Assembly (NCBI RefSeq): GCF_900112775.1
Contig: NZ_FOYZ01000008.1
Span: 105,009-169,008, forward strand
Source of the DNA: Anaeromicropila populeti
GTDB lineage: Bacteria > Bacillota > Clostridia > Lachnospirales > Lachnospiraceae
Direction of reading: 5' to 3'
Length of the DNA stretch: 64,000 nucleotides
This document shows positions 52,245 to 62,258 of the stretch, one piece after another. Numbering within the stretch: position 1 is the first letter of the stretch; the number at the start of each line of letters is the position of its first letter. Position numbers and translations under genes: made by a program. The notes beneath the pieces were generated by a model, which saw nothing but the letters and a program-made list of their open reading frames with translations, had not been told where the DNA came from and ran no database searches.

Positions 52245-53276
52245 ATGGCAACTACTGCAAAAGAAATAGCCAGAGTATTACAGTTATCAGAAGCTGCTGT
52301 ATCTATGGCATTAAATAACAAACCTGGCGTTAGTACTGAGACACGAAAAATGATAATAGAAACTGCTCAGAATATGGGGTATGATTTTACACGCATTTCA
52401 AAAACATCTGAAAATCACTCCATAAAAGGAAATATTGCTTTTATAATTTATAAAAAATATGGAGCTGTTGTAGATGACACTCCGTTTTTTAATCAACTTA
52501 CCGAAAGCATTAAACAAACCTGTCAAAAACTGCGTTATAAGCTTCATATTAATTATCTCTATGGAGACTTAGAGTCGCAAACAGATAGCCTTTCTATTTA
52601 TGACGGCATTCTTCTCTTAGCAACAGAAATGAAAAAAGAGGACTTTGGTTCTTTCTCAAAACTAAAAACACCAATTGTTGTATTAGATACCTACTTACAA
52701 TCGCTAGATTATGACTGCGTACTGATTAATAATTTTCAGGGTGCCTACCAAGCTGCTATGTATCTTGTGGAACAAACTAGAACACAACCTGGCTATCTTC
52801 ACTCTTCTTATTCCATTGGAAACTTCGACGAGCGAGCAGACGGTTTTTTCAAAGCAATTCGTGACTGTGGTATGTCACTATCCAACTCTCAAATTCTTGC
52901 TTTGACACCTTCTTTAAGCGGAGCATATCACGATATGCTCATACAGTTAAATCAGGGCGTTATCCCTTTCTGCGGCTATTTTGCAGATAATGATTATATT
53001 GCTGCTGGTGCAATGAAAGCACTTCACGAAATGGGCTATCAAATTCCTGAAGATGTGTCTGTAGTCGGCTTTGACAACCTTCCATTTTCTAATGTCTTAG
53101 TCCCCTCCCTTACCACAATTAATGTTCCAAAGCAATACATGGGAGAAGTTTCGGTAGAACGGTTAGTACAGAATATATCCTCACCTAAAAAACCACCTAT
53201 AAAAATACAAATTTCAACTAGTTTGATAAAAAGAAAATCTGTAGCAAATAACACTCGGAACTCTATAGTACAATAG
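52245..53276 (+). CDS. LacI-family transcriptional regulator
   Basis: 343 aa. N-terminal HTH AKEIARVLQLSEAAVSMALNNKPGVS (shown in family spacing at about 5-30) and a periplasmic-binding-like sugar sensor with DGILLLA and VSVVGFDNLPFSNVLVPSLTTI. A complete repressor. Divergent from the nucleoside hydrolase gene with a palindrome in between; probably senses a ribosyl or sugar ligand. It converges with YibE/F with only 2 bp between the stops. Confidence 0.93.
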   Translation: MATTAKEIARVLQLSEAAVSMALNNKPGVSTETRKMIIETAQNMGYDFTRISKTSENHSIKGNIAFIIYKKYGAVVDDTPFFNQLTESIKQTCQKLRYKLHINYLYGDLESQTDSLSIYDGILLLATEMKKEDFGSFSKLKTPIVVLDTYLQSLDYDCVLINNFQGAYQAAMYLVEQTRTQPGYLHSSYSIGNFDERADGFFKAIRDCGMSLSNSQILALTPSLSGAYHDMLIQLNQGVIPFCGYFADNDYIAAGAMKALHEMGYQIPEDVSVVGFDNLPFSNVLVPSLTTINVPKQYMGEVSVERLVQNISSPKKPPIKIQISTSLIKRKSVANNTRNSIVQ

Positions 53277-53278
53277 AT

Positions 53279-54442
53279 TCAGCCGTAATTGCTAGTTTTT
53301 CTATCTTTCCGTTTCACAACATAAGCACTTATGACCGCTGTCATTGGTACTGCCAGCACAATCCCTATGCTTCCGCTAATTCCCTGTAGAATCTCTAAAG
53401 ATACAAAATCTGTAGAAATAAGCTGTAGAAACGGAACTTTATAGGAATAAATAAGTATCATCATATTTAAAGAGGAACCAGCAAATGCTAAAATCAACGT
53501 ATTTGACATGGTTCCCATGGCATCACGCCCAATATTCATCCCCGATTTCAGCAATTCTCTTTCACTTAATGCAGGATTTCTTGCATTAATTTCATTGATT
53601 GAAGATGCAATACTCATTGCAACATCCATTACAGCTCCCAGGGAGGATAAAAGAATTCCACACACCAACAATCCCTTTACGGATATTGTATAATCATATT
53701 TCGCCAGAAGTAATGCTTCTGATTCATCCGAATTAAGAGCTGTAATAGCCAGAAGCTTGCCAACTGCTATGGCAATGAATCCTGCAACGGCAACTCCTCC
53801 AATAGTTCCTGCCATTGCGGCAATGGTTTTAGCTTGAATTCCATCAATCATAATAAAACAGACTATAGTTGTCACAACTATAATCGCCATAGTTACAAAA
53901 AGTGGACTAAATCCTTTTAAAATCAGGGGAATCTGAATAAAGCAAATGCTAGTAAATGTAAATATAAGTCCTGCTACTGATTTTAGTCCTTTTTTACCAC
54001 CCATTGCTCCAAGCAGAATAAAGAATGCAGCTATAAATAAAATAATCAGCAGAGTTCTGTCATAATTATATACATTTGTTTCAAAGCTGCCATCTTCAGC
54101 CGTATCAATTCTTACAACAACTCTCGTTCCTTCTTTTAAATAATAGCTGTACATAGCACTAAGATAATTCGTCACAACGACTTTTTCTCCTTTATGAGTA
54201 CCAGAAGTAATCTTTAAAATTACTTTCTGGTCACCCTTCCGGATATTTTCTGTTTGGGAATCAATCTGGGTATTATCCTCTACTATTTGTTCTGCAACAG
54301 CTTTTGCATAAGTAGTATATGCTCCTTCCTTTTCTGCTGCCGTATTATCCTTATTCAAATAAATAATTGCGCCAATATATAATGCAAAAAACAATAGTAT
54401 GCCAATCAGCTTTTTCCAGTTTGATTCCCAATATTTTTTCAT
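53279..54442 (-). CDS. YibE/F family membrane protein
   Basis: 387 aa. One N-terminal membrane segment, an extracellular region (about 35-130), then about seven membrane segments. Family features such as LLIILFIAAFFILLGAMGGKKGLKS and LSSLGAVMDVAMSIASSINEI are clear. Function unknown. It lies 13 bp after the giant PHP-domain gene and is probably co-transcribed with it. Confidence 0.87.
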   Translation of the reverse strand: MKKYWESNWKKLIGILLFFALYIGAIIYLNKDNTAAEKEGAYTTYAKAVAEQIVEDNTQIDSQTENIRKGDQKVILKITSGTHKGEKVVVTNYLSAMYSYYLKEGTRVVVRIDTAEDGSFETNVYNYDRTLLIILFIAAFFILLGAMGGKKGLKSVAGLIFTFTSICFIQIPLILKGFSPLFVTMAIIVVTTIVCFIMIDGIQAKTIAAMAGTIGGVAVAGFIAIAVGKLLAITALNSDESEALLLAKYDYTISVKGLLVCGILLSSLGAVMDVAMSIASSINEINARNPALSERELLKSGMNIGRDAMGTMSNTLILAFAGSSLNMMILIYSYKVPFLQLISTDFVSLEILQGISGSIGIVLAVPMTAVISAYVVKRKDRKTSNYG

Positions 54443-54455
54443 ATTACTCTCCTGA

Positions 54456-57400
54456 TTATACTTTCTTTTTCTTCGAAACGTAACTGCTATATAGTTTTGT
54501 CTTTCCTACTTTCACATAAGTGCGGATACGAAATGTATAGGATTTCCCTTCCTTCAATTCACTAATGGTATAAGTTTGGGCTGAACCCTTCCCAATAGTT
54601 TTTACTTTCTTATAGGCACCTTTCCCTGTCTTCATCTCAATCACATAGCCATCTGCGCCAGAAACCTTGTCCCAGCTAAGCCTTGCCTCACCCTCTGCTG
54701 TCTTCTGTATCTTTACATTTTTAACTTTTGCTGTGACAGTTGAAGTAGTAATAGTAGTGCCTGCTTTTCCATAAACTTTTTTTCCTGACTCCTTGATGTA
54801 CGACGTTACTCGAAATTTATATGTGGTTGCCTCTTTTAACCCCGTTATTGTCTGAGATATCTTGGTAGTTAATTTTACCGTCTCCCATTTTTTTGTGGCA
54901 TTATTGTAAATTTCAATCAGATAACCATCTGCATGTTCTGCTTTTTCCCATGCAATTGTAATGGAAGTTTCCTTATTGGAGGAAGTTGAAATTTCCGTAA
55001 CCTTTCCAGGAGTTTTTACAGTCTCATCTTCCTTTGTAGTATCAGCTGCATTGCCTTCTTGTGATGTGCTTTCATCAGATTTTTTTTTGCTAGAAACACA
55101 AAAAACTTCTCTACAATCTCTTACTCGAAGAACCGTAACTGATGCATTGGAAGCTCCTTCGGGATGTTTATATAATAATCCTGTAGCATAAATGGTCTTT
55201 CCTTCCTTAATGCTATCTGCCAACGTGTTTTTCCCTGTTTTAGAAGAAAGAATATACCCATCTATAAATACAGTTGCTTCTACTCCCGACGAATCTTTTA
55301 CCTTACATTGTGATAAGGCACTTCCATTTGGTGTTATCTCTGTTACAGTACCTTTAATGGTAACAAGCTGTCCTCCAAAAGAATCATAGTCTGTTGCCTG
55401 AGCTGTAGTAAGAACTTTGCTGGTTACCTTATGAAGGTTTTTATCGTCCAGAATTTCTGATTTTATCACCTGTAATTCTCGATCCCCCTGGTACTCATCC
55501 ACATAACCAATAATTCTTATCTTTGTTCCTATTTTTAATCCACTGGTAGAATATGGGAAAATTGTAATTCCCCCCGTATTATCCTGCACATAAATTGCAT
55601 CAAAAAACGTATTTGACTCTAATTCTGTTCCTGCTGTAACATATCCTTCTACGCAATAAACATCACCAAGTTCCCCTTTTCTTGCCTCAGCAATGGTAGA
55701 AACCGGAACCTTTACTGCGGAATTGTCCAGAATATTCAAGATAATATTACGATTTGAATATTGCAGATCATTTCCATTGTCTACCTCTTTCTTCAGTTCA
55801 AAATCAGATAAAAATACTGTTCCAGCCAGAAATATGTTTGAACCTGTTGGTAAAGTTTCCCGTCCCATTGCTACAATATTACCCTTTCCAATCTCCTTGT
55901 AATAATTGTCAACTGTTTTTGTATTCAAGCTGTAGGTTGTAGCATGTCCATTTACGATAGGTTCACAGGTTCCTGCTGCAACCTTTGTCTCATCAAGAAT
56001 AACGGAACATCCACTATAAGAACTATATGTTTGACCTGATGTAATTCCTCTCGTATAATTAGAATTAGTATTATAGTCATCAAAGAACAATCGGTATGCC
56101 TGTCCTCCGTTTGCATCATCATCTACTATTTCATCACTGTTTAACCTCATGGATGCTCCAATTGCTTCTAATAACCTGTTGATCTCTGTGGAACTCTGGC
56201 AGTCTGCTGTATCAGAATAATCGGCAAGGCCACAAAATATAATATTTCCTCCCTTGTTAACATATTCTTTTACAAGCTCAATGTAGGAATCTTCAAAGTG
56301 TGAAACCGTATATGCTCCCCCATTGGCTGTTCCGGCCTTCTTGGCTGGTGCGGAAATAATCAGCAGATTACAGTCATCTAATATTTCCTTTGTTATGTTG
56401 TCTTTCACAACTGTTACCTGTGCATAACTTTCCGCAAACAGTTCTGCAACATTTCCTACATTACCTCCATAATATCCTGTAACGTAATCGTTATAATGTG
56501 TTCCATCCACCACCACTTTTGTAACCATGTTTTGGGCAACATAATTTAATTGCAATACACTAGAGTATTTCTTGGCAGCACCGTTTAACCTGCCTGTTAC
56601 AACCGCAGTAATTTCTATAGAGCCTGCCTTGTCATATGTGTAATGAAATTGATAGCTCTGACTTTTCAGAGAGGCTAATGTTGTTAAGCCTGCTGCTGCA
56701 AGATCTACTGTATGAATCGTTTCATTCCCAATTTTAAACTCGATTGAGTTGATTTCTAGTGCAGTATTTTCGTTGTTATATAGCTCAAGATTCACATCTA
56801 GTGACTCTCCTTGGACAGGAAGCGCAGCGGTGGTTGACATTCCTGCAATTCCTACTGCCTCTACATCCGAAATCCATACAGGCGCTGTTACTGCAATGTC
56901 TCCATCCTCTTCTACCACTTTTATATAATAGTACGAATAGGTTGATGGAACCGTAAAAGTCACTTCTGCTTCATTGGTAGAAATGGTTGTAGAATCTGCA
57001 ACAATACCTCCATTTACGATTACCTCTACTGTGCCAATCTTACTATCAGTAGGATCACTAAATTCTGCCTTTAGTTCTACCGTTTCACCAGTTGAGCCTT
57101 CCTCAAGTATGGTTCCCATAATGTTTCCATCTAGCGTATATTGAATACTTAAATCATTATCTTCAGTAGCATACATGCGCATATTACGCATAGCATCATA
57201 AATATTTTCTTCTGTTAAGGTATCTGCCAGAACAACACTTCTCGCCGTATTTGCAGAACCCCATAGCCCTTTGTGGTTATCCTGATTGTTTGTTGGTGCC
57301 ACATGCCAGCCTTTGTCTAGTGCTCTCGTATAATATTCATAGGAAGGGAAATACCCGCTGCTCCCAATAGATCCTTCTCCATTTCCCACTTCAATCATGG

Positions 57401-60023
57401 TAATAAGTGGATCAATTTCCTCATCATAGTGTGCAAAATCACTAAAATCACCAAACGTTGTACCTGGATGGTTAAACTGATTAATAGACGCGGGAGCTGT
57501 TTTTAAGGTCGCATAATAATTTTGAAGTGCCGTAGAATAATCTGTATATTCTGACTGGGTACGGCTTTGAAAACCATCTGTGTTAAATGTGTTCATATGC
57601 CCCAGTCCATTTGACCACGTCATTTCGTAACCATATATCCCAACAAAGTTACTGTCTGTATAGGCCGCTGCTAATGCATGTCCTTCTGTCCATTCTCCTG
57701 CTGATTTTGTATGAATGGATGAAGAATCGGCATTATCTAATGAATTAGAGTGATCGGTTACAGCTAGAAAATCTAGATTTTCTGCTGTATTTTTTCCATA
57801 ATTAAATGCCTCTTCACAACTTCCAGCACCATCAGAATAGTTGGTGTGAGAATGAAGCTGTCCAAAGTAAATGTTGTACTTTTCATTTTCCCTTTTTGTA
57901 AAGGAAAAAGTATTTGTTTCACTGTCAATATAACCGTCTTTAACGCCTTTTGCGTAGATTACAGCAGGAAACTCCTCCAGCTTTATTTTCCCTGTATAGG
58001 TTATCCATGCTGCACTCTCTGCTAATTCATCTTGCTTGACAACTTTATAAAGTATGTCTGCTCCTTCTGTTGCTGTTGTAAGCTGTACACTGGTTCCTTC
58101 TGCAACAGAACCTCCGTTTGGAGAAGCTTTCACTGTTGCAACCTGCGCCTGGGTATAAGAATATGACATTACAATACTGTCATCCTGCCCTTCCTTTTGA
58201 GCATACGCATTTAAGGTTACTGGAAATTCTGTCAAAACTGGCTTTGCATCTCCAGAATATTTTACATACTCAGAAGAATTGATTGAATAAAAAATTGTCG
58301 CACTTTTTGTCTCTGATGATAACGTGACCTCTGTTCCTGCTGTAATCTCTCCTGCTCCAGGATTTGCCGTTACATATTTGGTAATTGAATCCGAAATAAT
58401 CGGACTGCCACTTAGCTTTATTTCCGTCAGATAATTGGTTCCACTTTTTCCAATTGTACCATTATTAATGGATTTGGAAGAGGTTACAACAATTCGCAGG
58501 AATAAAGCTTCTGCATGATTTGCAGCGGATGGAAGTGTAAATGATATATCATGATATTTACTTGCTGTTACAAGAGAAAACTGGCCACTTGTACAGCTGT
58601 TATCTACATTTACACTAGAACTTTCACCATTGGAATATTGTGTGTAGGAACATTTTAAATTGCCATCTCCTGCTGGAAAATAATTCGTTCCATCTGTACT
58701 ATATTGTAATTGAAATGCCGAAGCACCTGTATTAGAACCTTTCATCCGGAACGAAATCTGTAATGCGCCGAATTTTCTAGTGCTTGTAACGATTTGATAA
58801 AACTGGTTTTCCGTAAGTCCCACCGAACCTATATTAGATTTATTAACAACTGGAATTGCATCTGTGGAAAGAGTTAACATAGAATTTTTATCTAATCCGT
58901 CATTACCTCCATTCAAGTCACCGTATACCATTTTTTCAGTTGGTGCTGCCGTTCCTGCAAAGCCTGCAATTACTTTAGTAATAGAGGTATCTATATACTC
59001 CTTTAGAAAATAATCTGTATTCAGACCATTTCTAAGCTGTTTTGTTGCATTGAATTTTGATCCTGCAGCAAATATATTTACATTACTTCCTTCTGCAATC
59101 CCATCTGGATAAGAAACACCCTGATAAATATTTACGGTGCCTGTTTCATCTGAAATAGCTGTGTTCGATGTGGAATATGCTCCAAGAGTAACATTCTTAA
59201 TGCATAAATACTCTGATATGTATTGTTCTGTATTTGTAAGAAATTCGCTGATTGAAATTTCCTGAGGTTCAAATTTCTGCACCCCTGCTTGGACTATCGT
59301 TACTACTGGTGAACTAATCTGGGTTACGCCTCCATAGAGAGCAGTCTTTCCTGTAACCGTAATCACATCACCCACCTGATAGCCTGTAGCTGCATTTGAA
59401 GTGTCATAAATCTGTAATCCAACCACTTCATTATTTATTACATCCTGTAACAGAACCGTATTCAATTTTCCTTTACTGCCATAAATATAAGCAACCTGTC
59501 CAATTACTGTCATGGAAGTGCCTATTGTTTCTGCAAGTGCTTCTTTAATAGTTAACACATTCTCTTCGATCATATCCTCAGTAACTGGGTCAAAGATTCC
59601 GCTGTTATTCCCTGACTGATTATTAATCTGATACTCAAACGTTATTTCTTCACTGGTCTTACTATCTTTCGCTGCATAGGCTTTTACATATATCGTATCG
59701 CCTTCCATTCCCTCAAGTGTAACAGTCTGTTCCTCGGTATAAACTTGTTCATTTGAAAATACAACTGCATTCCCACTAACCGTACCAATACTATAAAGTA
59801 TCTCTGCATCCTCAGTTACTGTTGTTAGTGTAATCGTTGCTCCCGATGCAATAGCGGAACCAGATGCAGGCATTGCTGTGACATTTTCAACCGTTGCTTC
59901 TGCCTGTTCATTTTCTTCCTCTGCTGCTACATAAAAATCAGTCTGGCTAAATGTCCCTGTAAATAAAACAAGGCACATCATAATTACTGCCAATAATCTT
60001 TTCTTTTTTTTGTTAACTCTCAT
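54456..60023 (-). CDS. Giant secreted PHP-domain phosphoesterase with Ig/FN3 and OB-fold modules
   Basis: 1855 aa from the ATG at 60023, with GGAG 8 bp upstream. Signal peptide (about 1-34). Then chitobiase-type Ig modules (ILYS-I repeats near 80 and 590-680), an OB-fold (about 160-330), and a PHP metallophosphoesterase domain starting at about 723 with LHSHTNYSDG, FLAVTDHSN near 753 and FNHPG near 850. Further Ig-like, Rossmann-like (about 1220-1390) and a second OB-fold domain follow, and two FN3 domains close the protein. PHP domains act as phosphatases or nucleases. OB-PHP combinations suggest extracellular nucleic-acid or phosphoester breakdown (inference). Confidence 0.85.
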   Translation of the reverse strand: MRVNKKKKRLLAVIMMCLVLFTGTFSQTDFYVAAEEENEQAEATVENVTAMPASGSAIASGATITLTTVTEDAEILYSIGTVSGNAVVFSNEQVYTEEQTVTLEGMEGDTIYVKAYAAKDSKTSEEITFEYQINNQSGNNSGIFDPVTEDMIEENVLTIKEALAETIGTSMTVIGQVAYIYGSKGKLNTVLLQDVINNEVVGLQIYDTSNAATGYQVGDVITVTGKTALYGGVTQISSPVVTIVQAGVQKFEPQEISISEFLTNTEQYISEYLCIKNVTLGAYSTSNTAISDETGTVNIYQGVSYPDGIAEGSNVNIFAAGSKFNATKQLRNGLNTDYFLKEYIDTSITKVIAGFAGTAAPTEKMVYGDLNGGNDGLDKNSMLTLSTDAIPVVNKSNIGSVGLTENQFYQIVTSTRKFGALQISFRMKGSNTGASAFQLQYSTDGTNYFPAGDGNLKCSYTQYSNGESSSVNVDNSCTSGQFSLVTASKYHDISFTLPSAANHAEALFLRIVVTSSKSINNGTIGKSGTNYLTEIKLSGSPIISDSITKYVTANPGAGEITAGTEVTLSSETKSATIFYSINSSEYVKYSGDAKPVLTEFPVTLNAYAQKEGQDDSIVMSYSYTQAQVATVKASPNGGSVAEGTSVQLTTATEGADILYKVVKQDELAESAAWITYTGKIKLEEFPAVIYAKGVKDGYIDSETNTFSFTKRENEKYNIYFGQLHSHTNYSDGAGSCEEAFNYGKNTAENLDFLAVTDHSNSLDNADSSSIHTKSAGEWTEGHALAAAYTDSNFVGIYGYEMTWSNGLGHMNTFNTDGFQSRTQSEYTDYSTALQNYYATLKTAPASINQFNHPGTTFGDFSDFAHYDEEIDPLITMIEVGNGEGSIGSSGYFPSYEYYTRALDKGWHVAPTNNQDNHKGLWGSANTARSVVLADTLTEENIYDAMRNMRMYATEDNDLSIQYTLDGNIMGTILEEGSTGETVELKAEFSDPTDSKIGTVEVIVNGGIVADSTTISTNEAEVTFTVPSTYSYYYIKVVEEDGDIAVTAPVWISDVEAVGIAGMSTTAALPVQGESLDVNLELYNNENTALEINSIEFKIGNETIHTVDLAAAGLTTLASLKSQSYQFHYTYDKAGSIEITAVVTGRLNGAAKKYSSVLQLNYVAQNMVTKVVVDGTHYNDYVTGYYGGNVGNVAELFAESYAQVTVVKDNITKEILDDCNLLIISAPAKKAGTANGGAYTVSHFEDSYIELVKEYVNKGGNIIFCGLADYSDTADCQSSTEINRLLEAIGASMRLNSDEIVDDDANGGQAYRLFFDDYNTNSNYTRGITSGQTYSSYSGCSVILDETKVAAGTCEPIVNGHATTYSLNTKTVDNYYKEIGKGNIVAMGRETLPTGSNIFLAGTVFLSDFELKKEVDNGNDLQYSNRNIILNILDNSAVKVPVSTIAEARKGELGDVYCVEGYVTAGTELESNTFFDAIYVQDNTGGITIFPYSTSGLKIGTKIRIIGYVDEYQGDRELQVIKSEILDDKNLHKVTSKVLTTAQATDYDSFGGQLVTIKGTVTEITPNGSALSQCKVKDSSGVEATVFIDGYILSSKTGKNTLADSIKEGKTIYATGLLYKHPEGASNASVTVLRVRDCREVFCVSSKKKSDESTSQEGNAADTTKEDETVKTPGKVTEISTSSNKETSITIAWEKAEHADGYLIEIYNNATKKWETVKLTTKISQTITGLKEATTYKFRVTSYIKESGKKVYGKAGTTITTSTVTAKVKNVKIQKTAEGEARLSWDKVSGADGYVIEMKTGKGAYKKVKTIGKGSAQTYTISELKEGKSYTFRIRTYVKVGKTKLYSSYVSKKKKV

Positions 60024-60089
60024 TTTCACCGCTCCTATTATTGTCTTTGTTCATAAAAATCATGCTGTTTCGGAGTTACTATTATATTC

Positions 60090-60116
60090 TTTACTAATAT
60101 AAAACACTTTAGTAAA
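60090..60116. promoter_or_regulatory. Inverted repeat in the promoter of the PHP gene
   Basis: TTTACTAA (60090-60097) and TTAGTAAA (60109-60116) are perfect 8-bp arms with an 11-bp spacer, next to a minus-strand TATAAT at about 60084-60089. Possible operator. Confidence 0.45.
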
Positions 60117-60161
60117 AACAACAATCTTTTTTTGTGAAAATGAGGTTAACTTTTTGTCACC

Positions 60162-62225
60162 CTATATATACAAATTTCCTTCCATTCCTTCAAATGAAAT
60201 TGCTTTTTTACTTCCATCTATGAAAGCAATTTCTACTGGACCATAGCCACCACATTTTTCCTTATCTGTATAAGTAACCGAATCAATTGGGAAAATTTCC
60301 TCCTCGGTAAAATCCTCCAGACTTTCTTTGGTTATAACTTGAGAAATCATGATATACGGCTCGTATCCATATTGTTTTCTTCTTGTTAATTTTCCGTAGA
60401 CTACAATAGAGTTTTCCGAGTCGGGATTTGTTTCCTTACTACGCAAAAAATTGATTTCATCCCATCCTTCATAAATGGTCATTGCAAGCTGTTTTTCTCT
60501 TCCAGTAAAGTCATGGCCTTTTAAAAGGATGGCTTTCCCATTTCCTTTCTCTAACCTACTTATCTCTGTACCATTATCGGGAAAACCATAAGCACCAAAT
60601 GTCAATGAAACTGGCCTGCGATATAACCTGAGCTTATCTACCCTGAGAATTCCATGGGGTACAGGAAAATCGGCAAGATTTAATGCCTGAATCCAGTGTG
60701 ACTCCTTCCATAACTCATAGTTAAAAAACTGCCTGCGATATAAAATCCCTTCCTTCATGCCACTCCAAAAAGTCACATTACATTTTTCATAGTTTCCAGA
60801 AGTTAAATCTTTCAATACATACTGTTGTGACTCAACATCTGTAGACGGAGCTGATTCCCAAGGATATTTACTGTTATAGCTTAACTTAGAGTAGTTCCAC
60901 ATACCATGCTCATCGTTACAATTCTTTACTACCTTTCCTGTCCTTAAGATAGTTTCTCCATTTGCCTTGTGATTAGTAAAACAAAGTGCTGGACCATTAA
61001 GCACCGTCTCCTTAATCTGCTTCTCTTCTAGTTTATCCCATGTGCCATTATTTTCTTGAGCTGTCCAAAACGGATGTTCTGCTGGTAAATGCAGACATAA
61101 AAATGCCTTCCCTAGCCAAAAGGGTGATTCTGCACAGGAATATCCCTGAACTAATGGAGTAAATTGTCCATAAAAACCCAAAGTAGGCACACCTTGAAAA
61201 AGAAAGTCCTCTCTCGTCAGAAATTGAAGCAGCGAACCCGATGCAATTCTTCTCGATAGACCTGGATTGGCTTTTGATTCCTTTAATAACATATTTGCAT
61301 CAAATGGACTTGTAGCTGCATTTCTATAAATATTACTTCTCCCCCACATAGTGGTAAAACCATCTTGGTCAAAAAAATCTCCATATGTTTTGATTAATTC
61401 GTTAGAATATTCTTCAAACTTCTTTGCAATATAGGGTTCCTTTTCATAGCCATACCAAACATTCCATATAGGAGCATAAACATTAAATGCCCAACAGGAA
61501 TAATAATCAAAGGAATGACCGTCACGATACCAGCCATCCCCAGCATAATAATTTAAGATTGCCTGTGCATGTTCTCTCATAATATCTTCGTCAATTGGAT
61601 AGCCTTCTTTTGCTAAAAAAGCCATATCTAACATATTGAACAAACGCCAGTTTTGTGGAACCGTATTTGCATGCGCATAGTTTGACAAAAAATCGGCTAT
61701 TGTGTCCTTTTCTTCCCTTGTATAAGTGTCCCATATTTCTTCTTTACAGTTCCATAAACACACTACTAAAGCACAGGTTTCTACTGTCTGCTGAAATGCC
61801 CTGTCAGGCTCCTTATTTCCTGTTAATTCCTGTAGTTCATCATAGTTTCCCACTGAATTACTATCTCCCTTTGTACATGCCCTCAGCACATGTTCTTTAT
61901 AGTAATCCCGAAGCTTAAAATTGCAAATGCTGATTTCCTGCTTGGTATGAATTAAAGGAGCAGCAATAAAAAAGGATCTGGCTAGTCCTTCGAAAATCTC
62001 TGCTTTTCTCTCTAGCTCTTTTTGTATTTCCTCGGCATTTTGATGAGGATATGTGACTTTTGTCTCCTTTCTTGGCATAATGACTGGGTCATGAATTGAT
62101 TTGATATTTTGAAAAATACCTGTTAATAAATACTCTCCTGCTTCTATCCAGCTTTCTCTAGTTAATCCTGTGTAAGGACTCAACTGAAAATCTAATGATT
62201 TTGGTTGAAAAATCACGCTATGCAC
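60162..62225 (-). CDS. DUF2264 family glycoside hydrolase-like protein
   Basis: 687 aa, no signal peptide. Starts at GTG 62225, or more likely the in-frame GTG at 62216 which is better spaced from AAAGGGG. The N-terminal two thirds look like an (alpha/alpha)6 barrel (WRLFNMLDMAFLAKEGY, YAGDGWYRDGHSFDYYSCWAF), followed by a beta-sandwich. DUF2264 includes the CAZy family GH154 beta-glucuronidases. Paired with the GH88-like gene 33 bp upstream, so uronate-containing oligosaccharides are the probable substrate. Confidence 0.82.
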   Translation of the reverse strand: MHSVIFQPKSLDFQLSPYTGLTRESWIEAGEYLLTGIFQNIKSIHDPVIMPRKETKVTYPHQNAEEIQKELERKAEIFEGLARSFFIAAPLIHTKQEISICNFKLRDYYKEHVLRACTKGDSNSVGNYDELQELTGNKEPDRAFQQTVETCALVVCLWNCKEEIWDTYTREEKDTIADFLSNYAHANTVPQNWRLFNMLDMAFLAKEGYPIDEDIMREHAQAILNYYAGDGWYRDGHSFDYYSCWAFNVYAPIWNVWYGYEKEPYIAKKFEEYSNELIKTYGDFFDQDGFTTMWGRSNIYRNAATSPFDANMLLKESKANPGLSRRIASGSLLQFLTREDFLFQGVPTLGFYGQFTPLVQGYSCAESPFWLGKAFLCLHLPAEHPFWTAQENNGTWDKLEEKQIKETVLNGPALCFTNHKANGETILRTGKVVKNCNDEHGMWNYSKLSYNSKYPWESAPSTDVESQQYVLKDLTSGNYEKCNVTFWSGMKEGILYRRQFFNYELWKESHWIQALNLADFPVPHGILRVDKLRLYRRPVSLTFGAYGFPDNGTEISRLEKGNGKAILLKGHDFTGREKQLAMTIYEGWDEINFLRSKETNPDSENSIVVYGKLTRRKQYGYEPYIMISQVITKESLEDFTEEEIFPIDSVTYTDKEKCGGYGPVEIAFIDGSKKAISFEGMEGNLYI

Positions 62226-62258
62226 CCCTTTCTTTTTTCCCGAAAAACATTTTACTAT

